Below are positions 9,908-18,655 of a DNA stretch of 25,496 bases, piece by piece. The position numbers and the translations under genes are program-made. The notes under the pieces are model-generated. The model searched no databases. It was not told where the DNA came from and worked only from the letters and a program-made list of their open reading frames with translations. The DNA comes from Perkinsus olseni. Lineage: Eukaryota > Perkinsozoa > Perkinsida > Perkinsidae. Where the stretch lies: assembly GCA_013115135.1 (NCBI GenBank), contig JABANP010000641.1, forward strand, positions 1-25,496, written 5' to 3'. The number at the start of each line of letters is the position of its first letter. Within the stretch, counting starts at the first letter, position 1.

Positions 9908-10163
9908 AACTTCACAGGCGGCTGCTTCGTGAGGCCCTACGCTCCGGGAGCTCACCAGCGGTCAAGATTATTGTAAAAGATTTTTCGAGGGCTTACCATA
10001 TAAGCAATCCTCTGGTAAGTTTTTAAATGACTCGCTGGCCCACGAGTGCTTTCCTACATTAGACTTGTTGTTACTGCTTCAATAAACTGCAGGTTTCCTA
10101 GGCGACGCTAAGAACTGTTCGAGTTCGATAAGTGAATAGGCGTGAGTTCGGGGTCTTGCTGGC

Positions 10164-12106
10164 ATGAGAAGACGCGTCCCAACTGTGCGGGTGACAAAAC
10201 TAGTTATGGAAGACTGGGCCAGTATGATAAACAACTATCGTGATGCGACTGCGGTTGTCTCATCTGTGATATTCCAAGCGAAAGCTGTTGTGGCTGAGAT
10301 AAAGAAACGTAACCCCCGTCGTACGTCGGAATCAACGTGAGAACTCTCCTCGTCAATGAACGAAGCGAAAAGAGGTGAGGGACTCCAACATAAGCAGACC
10401 GCGGCGGCTGCCATCCGGGATGTATTTAATGCCGAATTGTGTCATCACAGCAATCTATTGGCGTGACACCCGGCGCTCTTGGTGCTGAGAGGCGTGGCGA
10501 ATGTACCATGTACAGCGCGCTGTATGAGGAAAGCTTCAATCGATAAACGTGAAAGTCCTTCCCAGAGGACCCATTTCTCTGACCTTGGTACTGCGCCGAC
10601 TTTATTACTCGGAGGGCTGACCAAATTGCCTGACGCCAATGAGGACCATTGCTTTGCTAATTTTGACGAGCCTTATCCCCTATGGTTTATTCCGGAGGAA
10701 TGGTTGAGCGTCTCGATGATCGCTTGAATAGTCTCAGGGTCGATAGAATCCGCCTTGAGGAGGCCGTTGATAGAGAAAAGGTACGTTCACTGCTGTTTCC
10801 ACTGAGCGTCATCGTTCTCACAGGACGAGGTTCGTAACGTGGTAAACAGATTGCGCAAAGGGTTAGGTCAAGGTTCGAAGCAGGTAGCCAGGCCTCCTCA
10901 CTTTCGGCGCCGTCAGGTCGTGAGCTTCACCTTTTCGTCAGCCCGATGGCCGCAGGATAGAACATCTAGTTAATGAGATCCGATGCTCTCTGCCAAGCAA
11001 GGCGCCAGTAGTTAGATTCGCTCGTCCGTTTGAAGAACTATGTTCTTTTCTCAGACCAGTCGATTGCTCGAAACCATTAGTAAGGACTTGAAAGCCGCTA
11101 TTTTGTCTGCAATATCGATTGAGCTTTCCTCGAGGGACACATTGCGCAGGTCGTCGGCTGCGCCACAGTGCACTGATCCTGTTAATAGCAGTCGGGCTCA
11201 TGGCGAACCTCTGTCAGTTGTCGTGCATCAAGATCAGTGTTAGCCGACTCAAGTATTCTCCAGGAAGAGCCGAGAGAACTTGTTATCACGGTATGTTCTC
11301 GCCTATCAGCTCGGAGTGCTCGACTCCTTGCTCAGGTCAGGCTCTTTGATGATCATCATTCACAGGGGAAAGCGCTCCCACGAGGCTTGTTGAAGCGCTT
11401 CTGGCAACAGTTTACCTTGGCTCGCCTGATGGCGCTGCCGCGGATGCTAGTAAGAGGTTCCTGGGAGGTTCTTGTCGGCTGGTACTGTACCAGTGGTACA
11501 TCCTGCCGCTGTTTCTCCTGCGGTCGAAGCGTTCGACCCGAATCATTGATGCATTGAGGAAGGAGTGGTATCAACATCACTACTTAATGTGCACTGAATC
11601 TCCGTTACTAAAGTGATATCTTGAAGATCACGACGAATTCTCGAACTAACCACCACGTATCCCGGACATCCCTCGGCCTTGAGCTTCGCCTCAGCAAAGT
11701 GCCTCAACTAACGACAACAGTGCGGGAGACGCAGAACCCTCCCATCAGCTTCGCATCGATGATCAAACTCAGATCCATCGGTACGGATTTTTGTCTGAGT
11801 CAACCTACGAGCTGATTGACGACATCGACAACCCTCTGCGAGCTCTGAGTAGGCCTTGCTCAGTCTGCCGTTTAAACTTGACCAGTAGGTCACGAAGAGT
11901 GTCGCATCTGGCATCTTGTATGTGGTCTCATAGCCAAGCTCCCATCCGCAAAAGACAAGGAGTTCGCACTGGATATGTGCTCGGGTGACGGCGAGTGGTC
12001 GGGTGTGAGGAGAGCTCTCGTGGAACACTACGAGTTTTTCCGAGACTCGGTAGGATTCCGCAATGCTCCTGCCGCTATTATGTCATCAATGACAGGCGAC
12101 ACATAA
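10164..12106 (+). CDS. Multi-exon gene, family not recognised
   Basis: Successive open stretches that look coding join in frame through short GT-AG introns. The exons I propose are 10164-10336, 10373-10462, about 10556-10702, 10738-10780, 10824-10883, 10942-11079, 11124-11216, 11264-11290, 11336-11449, 11494-11603, 11721-11848 and 11886-12106. Best-supported introns are GTACGT...CTCACAG (10781-10823), GTAAGG...TTGAG (11080-11123), GTATGT...CTCAG (11291-11335) and GTAGGC...ACCAG (11849-11885). The start MRRRVPTVRVTKLVMEDWAS is the first in-frame ATG. A coiled-coil-like stretch (VDRIRLEEAVDREK), a hydrophobic WYILPLFLL and a C-terminus with EFALDMCSGDGEWSGVRRAL are visible. I recognise no domain. 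Boundaries of exons 2, 3, 7 and 10 are uncertain. A palindromic unit at 11479-11500 overlaps the acceptor at 11493. Confidence 0.6.
11479..11500. repeat. 22-base unit, octamer CTGGTACA, perfect
   Basis: CTGGTAC, TGTACCAG, TGGTACA. Inside the multi-exon gene; the AG ending the inverted octamer is the proposed splice acceptor. Confidence 0.9.
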
Positions 12107-12595
12107 TGAGCAAGACATGTATCTTGTAACATGATGCCGTTCATCTATTGCAGAACAGAGTTGCGTTTCTGGCCATTTCGGGTCGGCTATCCTGCGGGGC
12201 TCTCAAAGTCAACAGCCAAATGGACAGTGTCCATTCAATGGACCCCATTGGACACTGTGTGACGCGCGGAATGATTCCACCGGAATTTGTGAGTACAGAA
12301 TGGATGCATCTGGCGCAGCAGCTTCAGTGGGGAGACCGCAGCCACTAGGCCCTTGGAAGATGTTCATGAAGACCACTATTGTGTGGAACTGGCGTGTCGG
12401 CCGGTGCCCTTTCTGTTGATAACCGAAGGAAATGTACGATGTTACTTGTCTATGTAAAACACGATGTATGAGCATAGTTTCAAACGATGCATGGCATGCG
12501 AGAGATTGACCTAATGACTTAAAAGCTGCTACTGAAGGAACAATCGTGAGTTTTCTGAGAATGCACACACGGCAATAAGCCTAACATAGAAGTTT
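12107..12595. other. Intergenic region
   Basis: No gene seen. It contains the variant palindromic structure at 12218-12258. Confidence 0.5.
12218..12245. repeat. Larger variant unit, 10-base core
   Basis: The same order (copy, inverse, copy) with a 10-base core GAATGGACAC and two mismatches; net gain 18. It is followed by ATTGGACACTGT, which pairs with ACAGTGTCCATT at 12225-12236 (11 of 12), so the site has been rearranged more than once. Confidence 0.5.
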
Positions 12596-12646
12596 CCTGC
12601 GTGCAGAAATCTCTAACGCTCGCTCTCTGTTCATTCGCGATATCTG
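12596..12646 (+). promoter_or_regulatory. Conserved upstream block of secreted family A (A4)
   Basis: TGCGTGCAGAAAT, CTCGCTCTCTGTTCATTCGC and GATATCTGATGACGCGCGTCA. The start region TGACGCGCGTCA is a perfect palindrome here; siblings have TGACTCGCGTCA. Confidence 0.55.
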
Positions 12647-12898
12647 ATGACGCGCGTCATGAGTCTAATACTGAGGTTGTACTGCTTGCTGATGGCTATA
12701 AGGCATGGTTCCGCCAGTTGTCTGGGGTGGTTTACCAAGGATGATGACGACCAGCTGGATAGGCTGCAGCTGGATGAGGTAGAGAATGACGCGGAAATGC
12801 AGCCGAAGGAGTTCTATTTTTATCTGGATCCTGCTAGACCTACCGACGAAGCGGCCAGCCCTGCGTATGGTGACCTTGGGGACCCTTTGGACGTGTAA
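12647..12898 (+). CDS. Small secreted acidic protein, family A member A4
   Basis: An 83-residue protein. Signal peptide MTRVMSLILRLYCLLMAIRHGSAS is followed by CLGWFTKDDDDQLD, an acidic linker (LQLDEVENDAEMQPKE) and the box FYFYLDPARPTDEA near the C-terminus, ending GDPLDV. It lacks the repeat expansions of A1-A3 and may show the basic family plan: leader, CLGWFTK, acidic linker, YLDPA box. It is the closest relative of A6 (23228), at about three quarters identity by eye. Function unknown; a secreted effector or coat component is a guess from the leader and the family clustering. Confidence 0.75.
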   Translation: MTRVMSLILRLYCLLMAIRHGSASCLGWFTKDDDDQLDRLQLDEVENDAEMQPKEFYFYLDPARPTDEAASPAYGDLGDPLDV

Positions 12899-12994
12899 GC
12901 AGTCCCTTGGCTCATGGCGATGCTCGGCGAATGCTCTCTCGACATACGGGGGTGATCGGCTTTGATGGGTGGCAGAAGTACAAGGCAATGGTCG

Positions 12995-13016
12995 GGTGTA
13001 CGATACACTGTGTATC
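12995..13016. repeat. 22-base unit, octamer AGTGTATC, two mismatches
   Basis: Inverted part and second copy intact, first copy GGTGTAC. The matching site in the other block has only AGTGTGTC (23605-23612). Confidence 0.75.
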
Positions 13017-13249
13017 GATAAAAAGGTTTTTGTGAGAGGGATGATGTTGAGTTACCAAGTACTTCCTAAGTTGCAACGACTATCAAAAAGACCATTCTGG
13101 AAGGTCCTTATCGACGCTGTTATTGTCGTCGGTTTTTCCGCATGAAGGCATATGAGGGATACTACATAGCGCTTCATCATTGAATATCATATCATATGAT
13201 ATCACCATCCTAACGGAGGTGTGTTGTTTCTCGGTTGTTGTGCATGGAC

Positions 13250-13271
13250 AATGCAACTTGCGTTACGCAAG
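13250..13271. repeat. 22-base unit, octamer AACGCAAG, one mismatch
   Basis: AATGCAA, CTTGCGTT, ACGCAAG. The other block has a single AATGGCAAG at 23779-23787. Confidence 0.8.
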
Positions 13272-13445
13272 TCGGAGAGGTGTGAAGGTCTATTCTAAGT
13301 TCTATTCGAGGTGCTGGAGTCTCGGCTATGCACGCGTGCATAAGACGATCGGTACATGATGAGCAACAGCGTGTTAAAAAGACGGCTTTCTAGGAGTGCT
13401 CCCAGGATTGAATGTGGAATCTAAGAGCTTCTTCCTAGCTCTGCT

Positions 13446-13508
13446 GCGTTGCGATGCACGCCTGCAAAATTGTCCATCGCTCGCATTTTGTTCATTTGCC
13501 GGACCCTG
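13446..13508 (+). promoter_or_regulatory. Conserved upstream block of secreted family A (A5)
   Basis: GATGCACGCCTGCAAAATTGTC, then TTTGTTCATTTGCC and the start region ATGACTTGCGT. Confidence 0.55.
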
Positions 13509-13865
13509 ATGACTTGCGTAATTAACCTCCTACTGCACTTGTTCTGCTTGCTGGTGGCTATCGAGTATTGTAATGATGGTTCAACCACCGTGGTTGGATC
13601 TTTACTGAGCACGATAAGGAGCAGCTGGATGAGAAACCGCCGGATGAGAAGCAGCTGGTTGAGGAGCAGCCGGATGACAAAACCGCCGGATGAGAAGCAG
13701 CTGGTTGAGGAGCAGCCGGATGAGAAACCGCCGGTTGAGCAGCAGCGGCCGAAGGTTGAGTTTTATCTGGACCCTGCTGGCCCCGGTGATGAAGCAGAGA
13801 AGCCTCCGAATGATGAACCGGGGGATGCAGTACCGCCAGGTATCGATGCCTCTGTGCACAAGTGA
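13509..13865 (+). CDS. Secreted family A member A5 with an internally frame-shifted segment
   Basis: The start MTCVINLLLHLFCLLVAIEYC matches A7 (24025), and so does the end (VEFYLDPAGPGDEA...GIDASVHK). The middle is out of the family frame. At 13575-13596 a 14-base palindromic insertion shifts the frame. About 95 bases later an extra A (GACAAAACC where the adjoining repeat has GAGAAACC) brings it back. Between them the usual acidic DEKPPDEKQ-type repeat is read as a basic Arg/Ser/Met/Trp repeat (SSWMRNRRMRSSWLRSSR). The whole 118-residue frame stays open, so it may be expressed as a protein with a charge-reversed centre. Alternatively it is an early pseudogene. Confidence 0.65.
   Translation: MTCVINLLLHLFCLLVAIEYCNDGSTTVVGSLLSTIRSSWMRNRRMRSSWLRSSRMTKPPDEKQLVEEQPDEKPPVEQQRPKVEFYLDPAGPGDEAEKPPNDEPGDAVPPGIDASVHK
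13575..13596. repeat. 22-base unit, octamer GGTGGTTG, one mismatch, inside A5
   Basis: GATGGTT, CAACCACC, GTGGTTG. A7 has a single GCCAGTTG at 24091-24098. Confidence 0.85.
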
Positions 13866-14061
13866 GTGCACTCCCTTTCATGACGGTGACCAGCGAATAC
13901 GTCTTTACCGTGCGATAGTACGGATAGTTGGTCGGTCGCCTAGAATTCCCATTCATGGATGCAATGAGATATGTGGCGCGGATTATGCGATGAGTTCGAA
14001 CACGCGTTGAATCATTCAACTTGTGGCTCCTCGTCTTTTAGTGTCGACGTGGTCGAGGTGT

Positions 14062-14083
14062 TCCGGGTGACCCGGACCGGGTC
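14062..14083. repeat. 22-base unit, octamer TCCGGGTC, perfect
   Basis: TCCGGGT, GACCCGGA, CCGGGTC. Confidence 0.9.
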
Positions 14084-14106
14084 TAATACGACCATGTTCA
14101 CGCAGT

Positions 14107-14448
14107 GTGCGCAACCGCCTCTCATCTGCAGTTGGCCCAGTCAACGGCGGGAAGCGGCGGCAACATCGCGTGGACTGGCTTCATTGTCAGCTTCAACGGC
14201 CGCTGGATAAACTTCTCTTGCCGGTCGGAGTTTTCCGAGGCGTCATGCCGGGCTTGGGATGTTACGAAATCGGTGACGTCATGGATAGAGCGTTCCCTCA
14301 ACTTGAGGGCCTCAAGCGTTCTCTCAGACATCGTATGACGACAACTCTGGTCAGAGTCAGACGCACGTTCAACGAGAAGTCTACAATACGAGCCTCGCAT
14401 TACGAGGGAATATTCGAGCAGCTAAGGGAATGGCTTCAACCAAGTTGA
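14107..14448 (+). CDS. Possible coding exon, unknown product
   Basis: An open frame of about 110 codons with balanced composition (e.g. GVMPGLGCYEIGDVMDRAF, SHYEGIFEQLREWLQPS), stopping at 14448. It has no clear start, and the nearest upstream sequence carries a palindromic unit (14062-14083). A second overlapping frame (14105-14338) is also open, so which one codes is not certain. No family recognised. Confidence 0.3.
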   Translation: MRNRLSSAVGPVNGGKRRQHRVDWLHCQLQRPLDKLLLPVGVFRGVMPGLGCYEIGDVMDRAFPQLEGLKRSLRHRMTTTLVRVRRTFNEKSTIRASHYEGIFEQLREWLQPS

Positions 14449-14495
14449 GATCTGCGGCTGCTAGAAGACGGGAGATTCATAGAATTCGAGCCCCT

Positions 14496-14517
14496 GTTGC
14501 GTGACGCAACTTGCGCC
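14496..14517. repeat. 22-base unit, octamer GTTGCGTC, one mismatch
   Basis: GTTGCGT, GACGCAAC, TTGCGCC. Confidence 0.8.
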
Positions 14518-14998
14518 CCAAAAGGACACAAATAATGAACTCTCGACAATTGTGTTGTGTAGATTCTCTCCTTTTTCCCCATTCTGATGTCCTTGGCACA
14601 CTCTGTGGGTGGCTTAAGTATCCTGACGCTAGTACGCTAGCTGTGGGTTTAGTCATTAATCATTAAGTAGAAGTTGTAATTACGGATTACATTGATGGTT
14701 TCTATCCAGTTAATGGCATCAACAACCTACGTCGTTATATATTGTGGTAGAGAGTGGGTATTGTCTATCATAGTGGTTATTGATATCGGCGAGCTCAGCT
14801 TGCTACTACTGAGTCAATAGTCAATTCTATTGACCATAGTCAATACACAAATATCTGTCCCTTAAGCTTATCCATTGCAGTGCTCCTAGAATGCCAAGAA
14901 TATCTGATTCTTCTTTTCTATTTGATCCTCCAAGTTGAGTTGATCTATCAACAGGGTACTTACCGTTACTATTGGCTGGAGTAATTTCCGTGTTCACT

Positions 14999-15055
14999 CT
15001 CTCGCCAGTCGAGAGTAACGGTTACTCTCGACTGGCGAGAGGTTACTCAGTAACC
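14999..15055. repeat. Two chained palindromes (21+1+21, then 9+1+9)
   Basis: 14999-15041 is perfect with centre G at 15020. GAGGTTACT C AGTAACCTC overlaps its right end. Confidence 0.9.
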
Positions 15056-15418
15056 TCAGCTCTGGAATGATGAATCGTTGTACTGTCATTTAGACAGTCC
15101 GTGGCTCCCCCGACCTCCTGATACATCTCATGACAAAGCTCAATTACATCTTTAACTGACGAGAATACTAGTGTCCACTAATAAAAATTGAGAATTGGCC
15201 GGCTATACCCTGGTTGAGCTGGTTTGATATAAGAGCTATTTCAACTGAGTGATCTTGTCGCTGGGACAGCCGACACTGAACTACCAAGAAATCGGGGCTG
15301 CCGAGCCTCTCCAGCCGAGGTTGGCAACTTCCAGACGTGCAGACAGCGAGACAGCTATACTTGATACAAGTTACGCAACGAGTCCGTATACAGGTCACAC
15401 CGGGTGTTCAATAGTAGT

Positions 15419-15440
15419 GTCTGGGTGCCAGACTCTGGCA
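15419..15440. repeat. 22-base unit, octamer GTCTGGCA, one mismatch
   Basis: GTCTGGG, TGCCAGAC, TCTGGCA. The same octamer is used at 16268. Confidence 0.8.
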
Positions 15441-15536
15441 TCCTTGACCCAGCTTGATCAGCTAGCACAGACCTCGAACCAAGATGATTGCAAGACCGTC
15501 GTATTAAGCGTTGACCTCGCAGCAATAGGGCAGGCA

Positions 15537-15558
15537 ACTGGACCGTCCAGTCTGGACG
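15537..15558. repeat. 22-base unit, octamer ACTGGACG, perfect
   Basis: ACTGGAC, CGTCCAGT, CTGGACG. Confidence 0.9.
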
Positions 15559-15879
15559 AGAAGTCCACATGCAGCGCTGGGGACAGAGCCCGGATAGTGC
15601 ACGACAAGCTCCGAGTTTAAAGGTGACGACGACATGACAAAATGGCCGAATATTGTGTATGGTCACTGACTTAAAAAATCTATGATATGAGTATAGACAG
15701 TATCTATTGGACACCCGACTCGCTAGGAGCGCTAGGGAGTAGGAAATCTACAAGGTGACTAAGAAGAACGAGACTAAGTTCGTAGAGACGAAGCTAGTTA
15801 CCCTGATGCTATCAGGCCACCGTTCTCCATCATTCACTTCTTTTTGTTGTTGCTATCAGGTTGATAGCCCTGCTGGTCG

Positions 15880-16098
15880 CTAGTCATCACAGCATAATCC
15901 GCAAGGTTCATCGGCGACACCACAGCCTGCAAAAGTTCCTGCGCAGGGTATACACGTGCCCGGGATAAATAAGCCCACATAACAGTATCGGCAAAAGTGG
16001 CAGGTGGACTGGCTTGGTGCGCGGAGGCTCTGCTCCGTACTCCAGGCGTAGTTCAGCAAACTGAAGGCGAGAAGGACCAAGGCTGTTGAGCGGGTCAT
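15880..16098 (-). CDS. Small cysteine-rich secreted protein
   Basis: A 72-residue protein starting at the ATG complementary to 16096-16098. MTRSTALVLLAFSLLNYAWS is a good signal peptide. The mature part has ten cysteines, with spacings CHFCRYC, CIPC, CG, CG and LCC, ending CCDD. An even number of cysteines in a short secreted peptide suggests several disulphides. I do not recognise a named family and assign no activity. Its leader is unrelated to family A apart from the first three residues. The palindromic unit cluster at 16255-16290 lies about 160 bases upstream of its start. Confidence 0.6.
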   Translation of the reverse strand: MTRSTALVLLAFSLLNYAWSTEQSLRAPSQSTCHFCRYCYVGLFIPGTCIPCAGTFAGCGVADEPCGLCCDD

Positions 16099-16254
16099 GG
16101 CGAAGGGTGGAGAGGAATGAAAACTACGGGCTCAAATGCTGCAGGTGCTTCCACCGGCCGAGTGTGGCGGCGTTGTTGCCAGCCTCGGTGGAACTGGAGG
16201 TCGGGCTCTTACCACAAGGTGCTAGACACCAGTTGGGTTGCGCGCGTATGCCTC

Positions 16255-16290
16255 ACTGGCACTGCCAGTCTGGCTGCCAGACTCTGGCAG
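16255..16290. repeat. Nested units: outer ACTGGCAG, inner GTCTGGCA
   Basis: The inner unit (16268-16289) is perfect. Ignoring its 14 extra bases, the flanks form a second perfect unit: ACTGGCA, CTGCCAGT, CTGGCAG. Confidence 0.9.
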
Positions 16291-16799
16291 TCGTGCGAGT
16301 CCGTGCTGACGGGGGCCGTCAATGAGCAGCAGACGAGTATAACCAGCGTCTCTCGCAAAGCTCCCGGGGACAGAATTTACAGCTCGCTTCTTAGCTTCAC
16401 GCCGCTAGCGTGGCCTAAAACGCATACGCATACGATTGATATACACAGTTGAAGATCTCTTCCTCAGACCAACAGATGAGAGGACATGTCAATGGCGATA
16501 CTGTCTATGTAATACCAGACAAGCGACAGAAGACCTATGAAGTACCACTTTGCCATCGGCTACGTCCGGCGACCCTTATTTCGGACCATAGCTTGCCCGG
16601 TACTCTGCGTGTCCTCCTGCGACGGGCTAGGGATTTAGCTATTGACCTCGAAGCAGCAAAATAGCTGCTTGGCCGCTCTCCGGTCTCAACAGGATGACGG
16701 ATACCTCCAGATGTTACTTTAAATAATTGGTCGACTGGATTTCTAGCGTACAGCAAATGTTACACGGGGATTTGCACTGCAGTTTTTGCAAATCTTGCA

Positions 16800-16821
16800 G
16801 TACCCGCCGGGTGACACCCGG
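16800..16821. repeat. 22-base unit, octamer TCACCCGG, two mismatches
   Basis: GTACCCG, CCGGGTGA, CACCCGG. Confidence 0.65.
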
Positions 16822-17052
16822 TATCGAAGGAGGCGGAGCTAGGAAACCACGTGTGCTCATGTTGGCTACGTCACGCGGGCCGCGACGTGTCACGTGACGC
16901 GGCTATGTGGATGAATGGTGCTCCACCTGCATCCCAGTCTCGAATAAACGCTGCTAGTATTGTTTCAACTTCAAGCCTACGGTGTGAACGATGAGAGAAT
17001 AACAATACTTACACCGTTGTCCTCGCCTAATAAAGATGCAGGATTGGGCGCT

Positions 17053-17416
17053 TCAGTTCTGCGGACTATTATTTACCTTTTGAGCTCTCAGTTCTTCCTT
17101 GAGTGTCTCTTGCAAGAAGAGACGGGCTTTCCACAGATTTCTAAAGAAGAGACACTTTCTTCCAAAGTGGCAGCTCAAATAGCTGCCAGTTCTTCCTTGA
17201 GTGTCTCTATAGTGGCTACTAAAGCGTCTCTCTCAACCTTAATTACGGCGATAATCGCCGGGCAATTTGCTTTTCCGAGATGCCCCAGGATACGGAGTCT
17301 AAGTTCTGCGGAGTGATATTGACCTTTCGAGCTGTGAGTTCTTCCTTGAGTGTCTCTGTGGTGGCCAACAAATCCTGACTTCTAGTCGTGAGGCCAGCAA
17401 TTTGCTTCTCTGCATC
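17053..17416 (-). pseudogene. Coiled-coil repeat gene remnant
   Basis: On the minus strand three related segments follow one another, each with the core ETLKEEL. The first reads AEKQIAGLTTRSQDLLATT, then ETLKEELTARKVN. The second begins SEKQIA and, after a frame break, continues VIKVERDALVATIETLKEEL. The third reads ETLKEELRAQKVNNSPQN and then stops. Heptad spacing suggests a coiled coil. The break in the second segment is the 14-base unit at 17246-17267; without it the segment aligns with the first. Another stop lies in a TGGCAGCT/AGCTGCCA inverted repeat near 17167-17187. The identity of the parent gene is unknown. Confidence 0.55.
17246..17267. repeat. 22-base unit, octamer CGGCGATT, one mismatch
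   Basis: CGGCGAT, AATCGCCG, GGCAATT. Splits one repeat of the coiled-coil remnant. Confidence 0.85.
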
Positions 17417-17900
17417 AGCCTATCACGAGCCCATAATAGTATTATCGGGGTTTGCATTGGGTTTGCATCTGATGCCTCGGGGGTCCTCCTCTGACTCGTC
17501 GGAGCCTGTTAATAAGTCGACTCGCATTTATGATGGGCGTATATTTCAACCCTCTTCTGTGAGGTGAGTAATGCAGTCCTACCTACCCCGTATTCGCAGG
17601 CAAGGCCCCGTATTCTTACCTCCCGAGCTCCTCTGAATCGTATTACCTCTATCGTCACTTTGCGACATTTCAATCGGTGTTATCATCCCGGCATTGTTCC
17701 TACTACATGATTGATGGTGTTCATTATATTAACGTTATGGCTTATTGTCACTGTCACAGCTCAGCTGTGGTGACGAATGCGCGGTTCAGCTGTGATGCAC
17801 ATGGGGCATGGGACATGTGATGACAGCTTGATGGGGCATGGGAAACAGGTTATGCACAAGGAATGTCGGTCGTGGATACTCAACGCTTAAACGCGGGAAG

Positions 17901-17978
17901 AGTTATTTGAGGTGCTGTACTCCGCACGTCCTCCTCTGGTTTCGTTTTATATGCACATCGTTTGTGTTGGGATGCCGC
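17901..17978 (+). repeat. Direct repeat, copy 1
   Basis: About 88 percent identical by eye to 18379-18456 (shared CTCCTCTGGTTTCGTTTTAT and GCACATCGTTTGTG parts). Confidence 0.8.
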
Positions 17979-18069
17979 ATCGATACGGCCAATCGTCAAT
18001 CGGCCTGAGAGCGACGCATCCGAGTACTAGATATGTTGGAGAGGTCTCACAGCATTCTCAAGCTGCTCA

Positions 18070-18091
18070 ATAATATGATATTATTAATATC
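18070..18091. repeat. 22-base unit, octamer ATAATATC, perfect
   Basis: ATAATAT, GATATTAT, TAATATC. Confidence 0.85.
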
Positions 18092-18378
18092 CAAGTTGCC
18101 TAATATGGGCGAACTGACACCAGCAGTACCAGCATACACTGTCCGCTTTATGCATTATGCTTTAACTTATTGTCTTACGGTGGGTAATCAGAATATGATG
18201 CCGGCGGCCCCCAACCATGCTCGAAAGTCGATGACTAGAAACCTGCTTTTGGACAATGATGGACCGTCACTGATTGATTTGGGTTCAGTGGGTGTTGGTT
18301 AATATGATTATACGGACGTGCACTGCCTTATCGGAGGATTGCGGTGTACTTTAGAGACGAGGCTTGCAACAAATAGTG

Positions 18379-18456
18379 AGTTGTTTGAGGTGCTGTACTA
18401 TGCAAGTGCTCCTCTGGTTTCGTTTTATATGCACATCGTTTGTGCTGGGATGCCGC
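18379..18456 (+). repeat. Direct repeat, copy 2
   Basis: Second copy of 17901-17978, same orientation, 478 bases downstream. Confidence 0.8.
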
Positions 18457-18655
18457 TCGATACATTCGTCCGTTTGCGAAACTATATTCCCGTCCATATT
18501 CGAGTTCACTGTCTCCTAATGATCTCGTAATGATAAGTCTATTCTACCGCGTGCATAATTGAGCAATCAATATAATTAGGTAAACGATCAGGGCGATCCG
18601 AGAGAGTCTTCCGCCTTCGAGAAAATTCAACGACAAGTCCAAGTCAGCGTGAAGC

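Larger units (their letters stand above)
12899..13445. other. Spacer between A4 and A5
   Basis: No gene. The spacer is homologous to the A6-A7 spacer. It carries two palindromic units (12995, 13250) that the other copy lacks, and about 95 extra bases before 13250. Confidence 0.6.
12596..13930 (+). repeat. Duplicated two-gene block, copy 1 (A4-A5)
   Basis: Homologous along its length to 23168-24345: leader and coding sequence of A4/A6, the shared 3' stretch beginning GGCTCATGGCGATGCTCGG, the GTCGGTTTTTCCG stretch, the GGTGTGAAGGTCTATTCTAA stretch, and then A5/A7. The two copies differ by substitutions and by several 14-base palindromic insertions. Confidence 0.85.
14449..15879. other. Gene-poor region with long palindromes
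   Basis: No secure gene. It contains a perfect 21+1+21 palindrome (14999-15041) directly followed by a 9+1+9 palindrome, and units at 14496, 15419 and 15537. A GTG-started frame at 15249-15620 runs through two of these units and is not supported otherwise. Confidence 0.5.
16099..17052. other. Gene-poor region
   Basis: No secure gene. It contains the nested unit at 16255-16290, a unit at 16800-16821, and an 8-base-arm inverted repeat (GATTTGCA/TGCAAATC) near 16770-16796. Confidence 0.45.

Noticed and set aside
9254..9955. 233-codon minus-strand frame, leucine-rich
   Set aside because: It is the antisense of the CAG/CAT-rich A3 repeats; the openness follows from the repeat period.
13338..13353. 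Palindrome TATGCACGCGTGCATA
   Set aside because: Even-centred, and the paralogous block has the similar TATGCACGCATGCA, so it is inherited, not an insertion.
15249..15620. 123-codon frame starting with GTG
   Set aside because: Contains two 14-base units without any sign of frame compensation and has no ATG start or domain.
17761..17775. CACAGCT C AGCTGTG as a possible unit
   Set aside because: The third copy matches at only four of seven positions, too weak to count.
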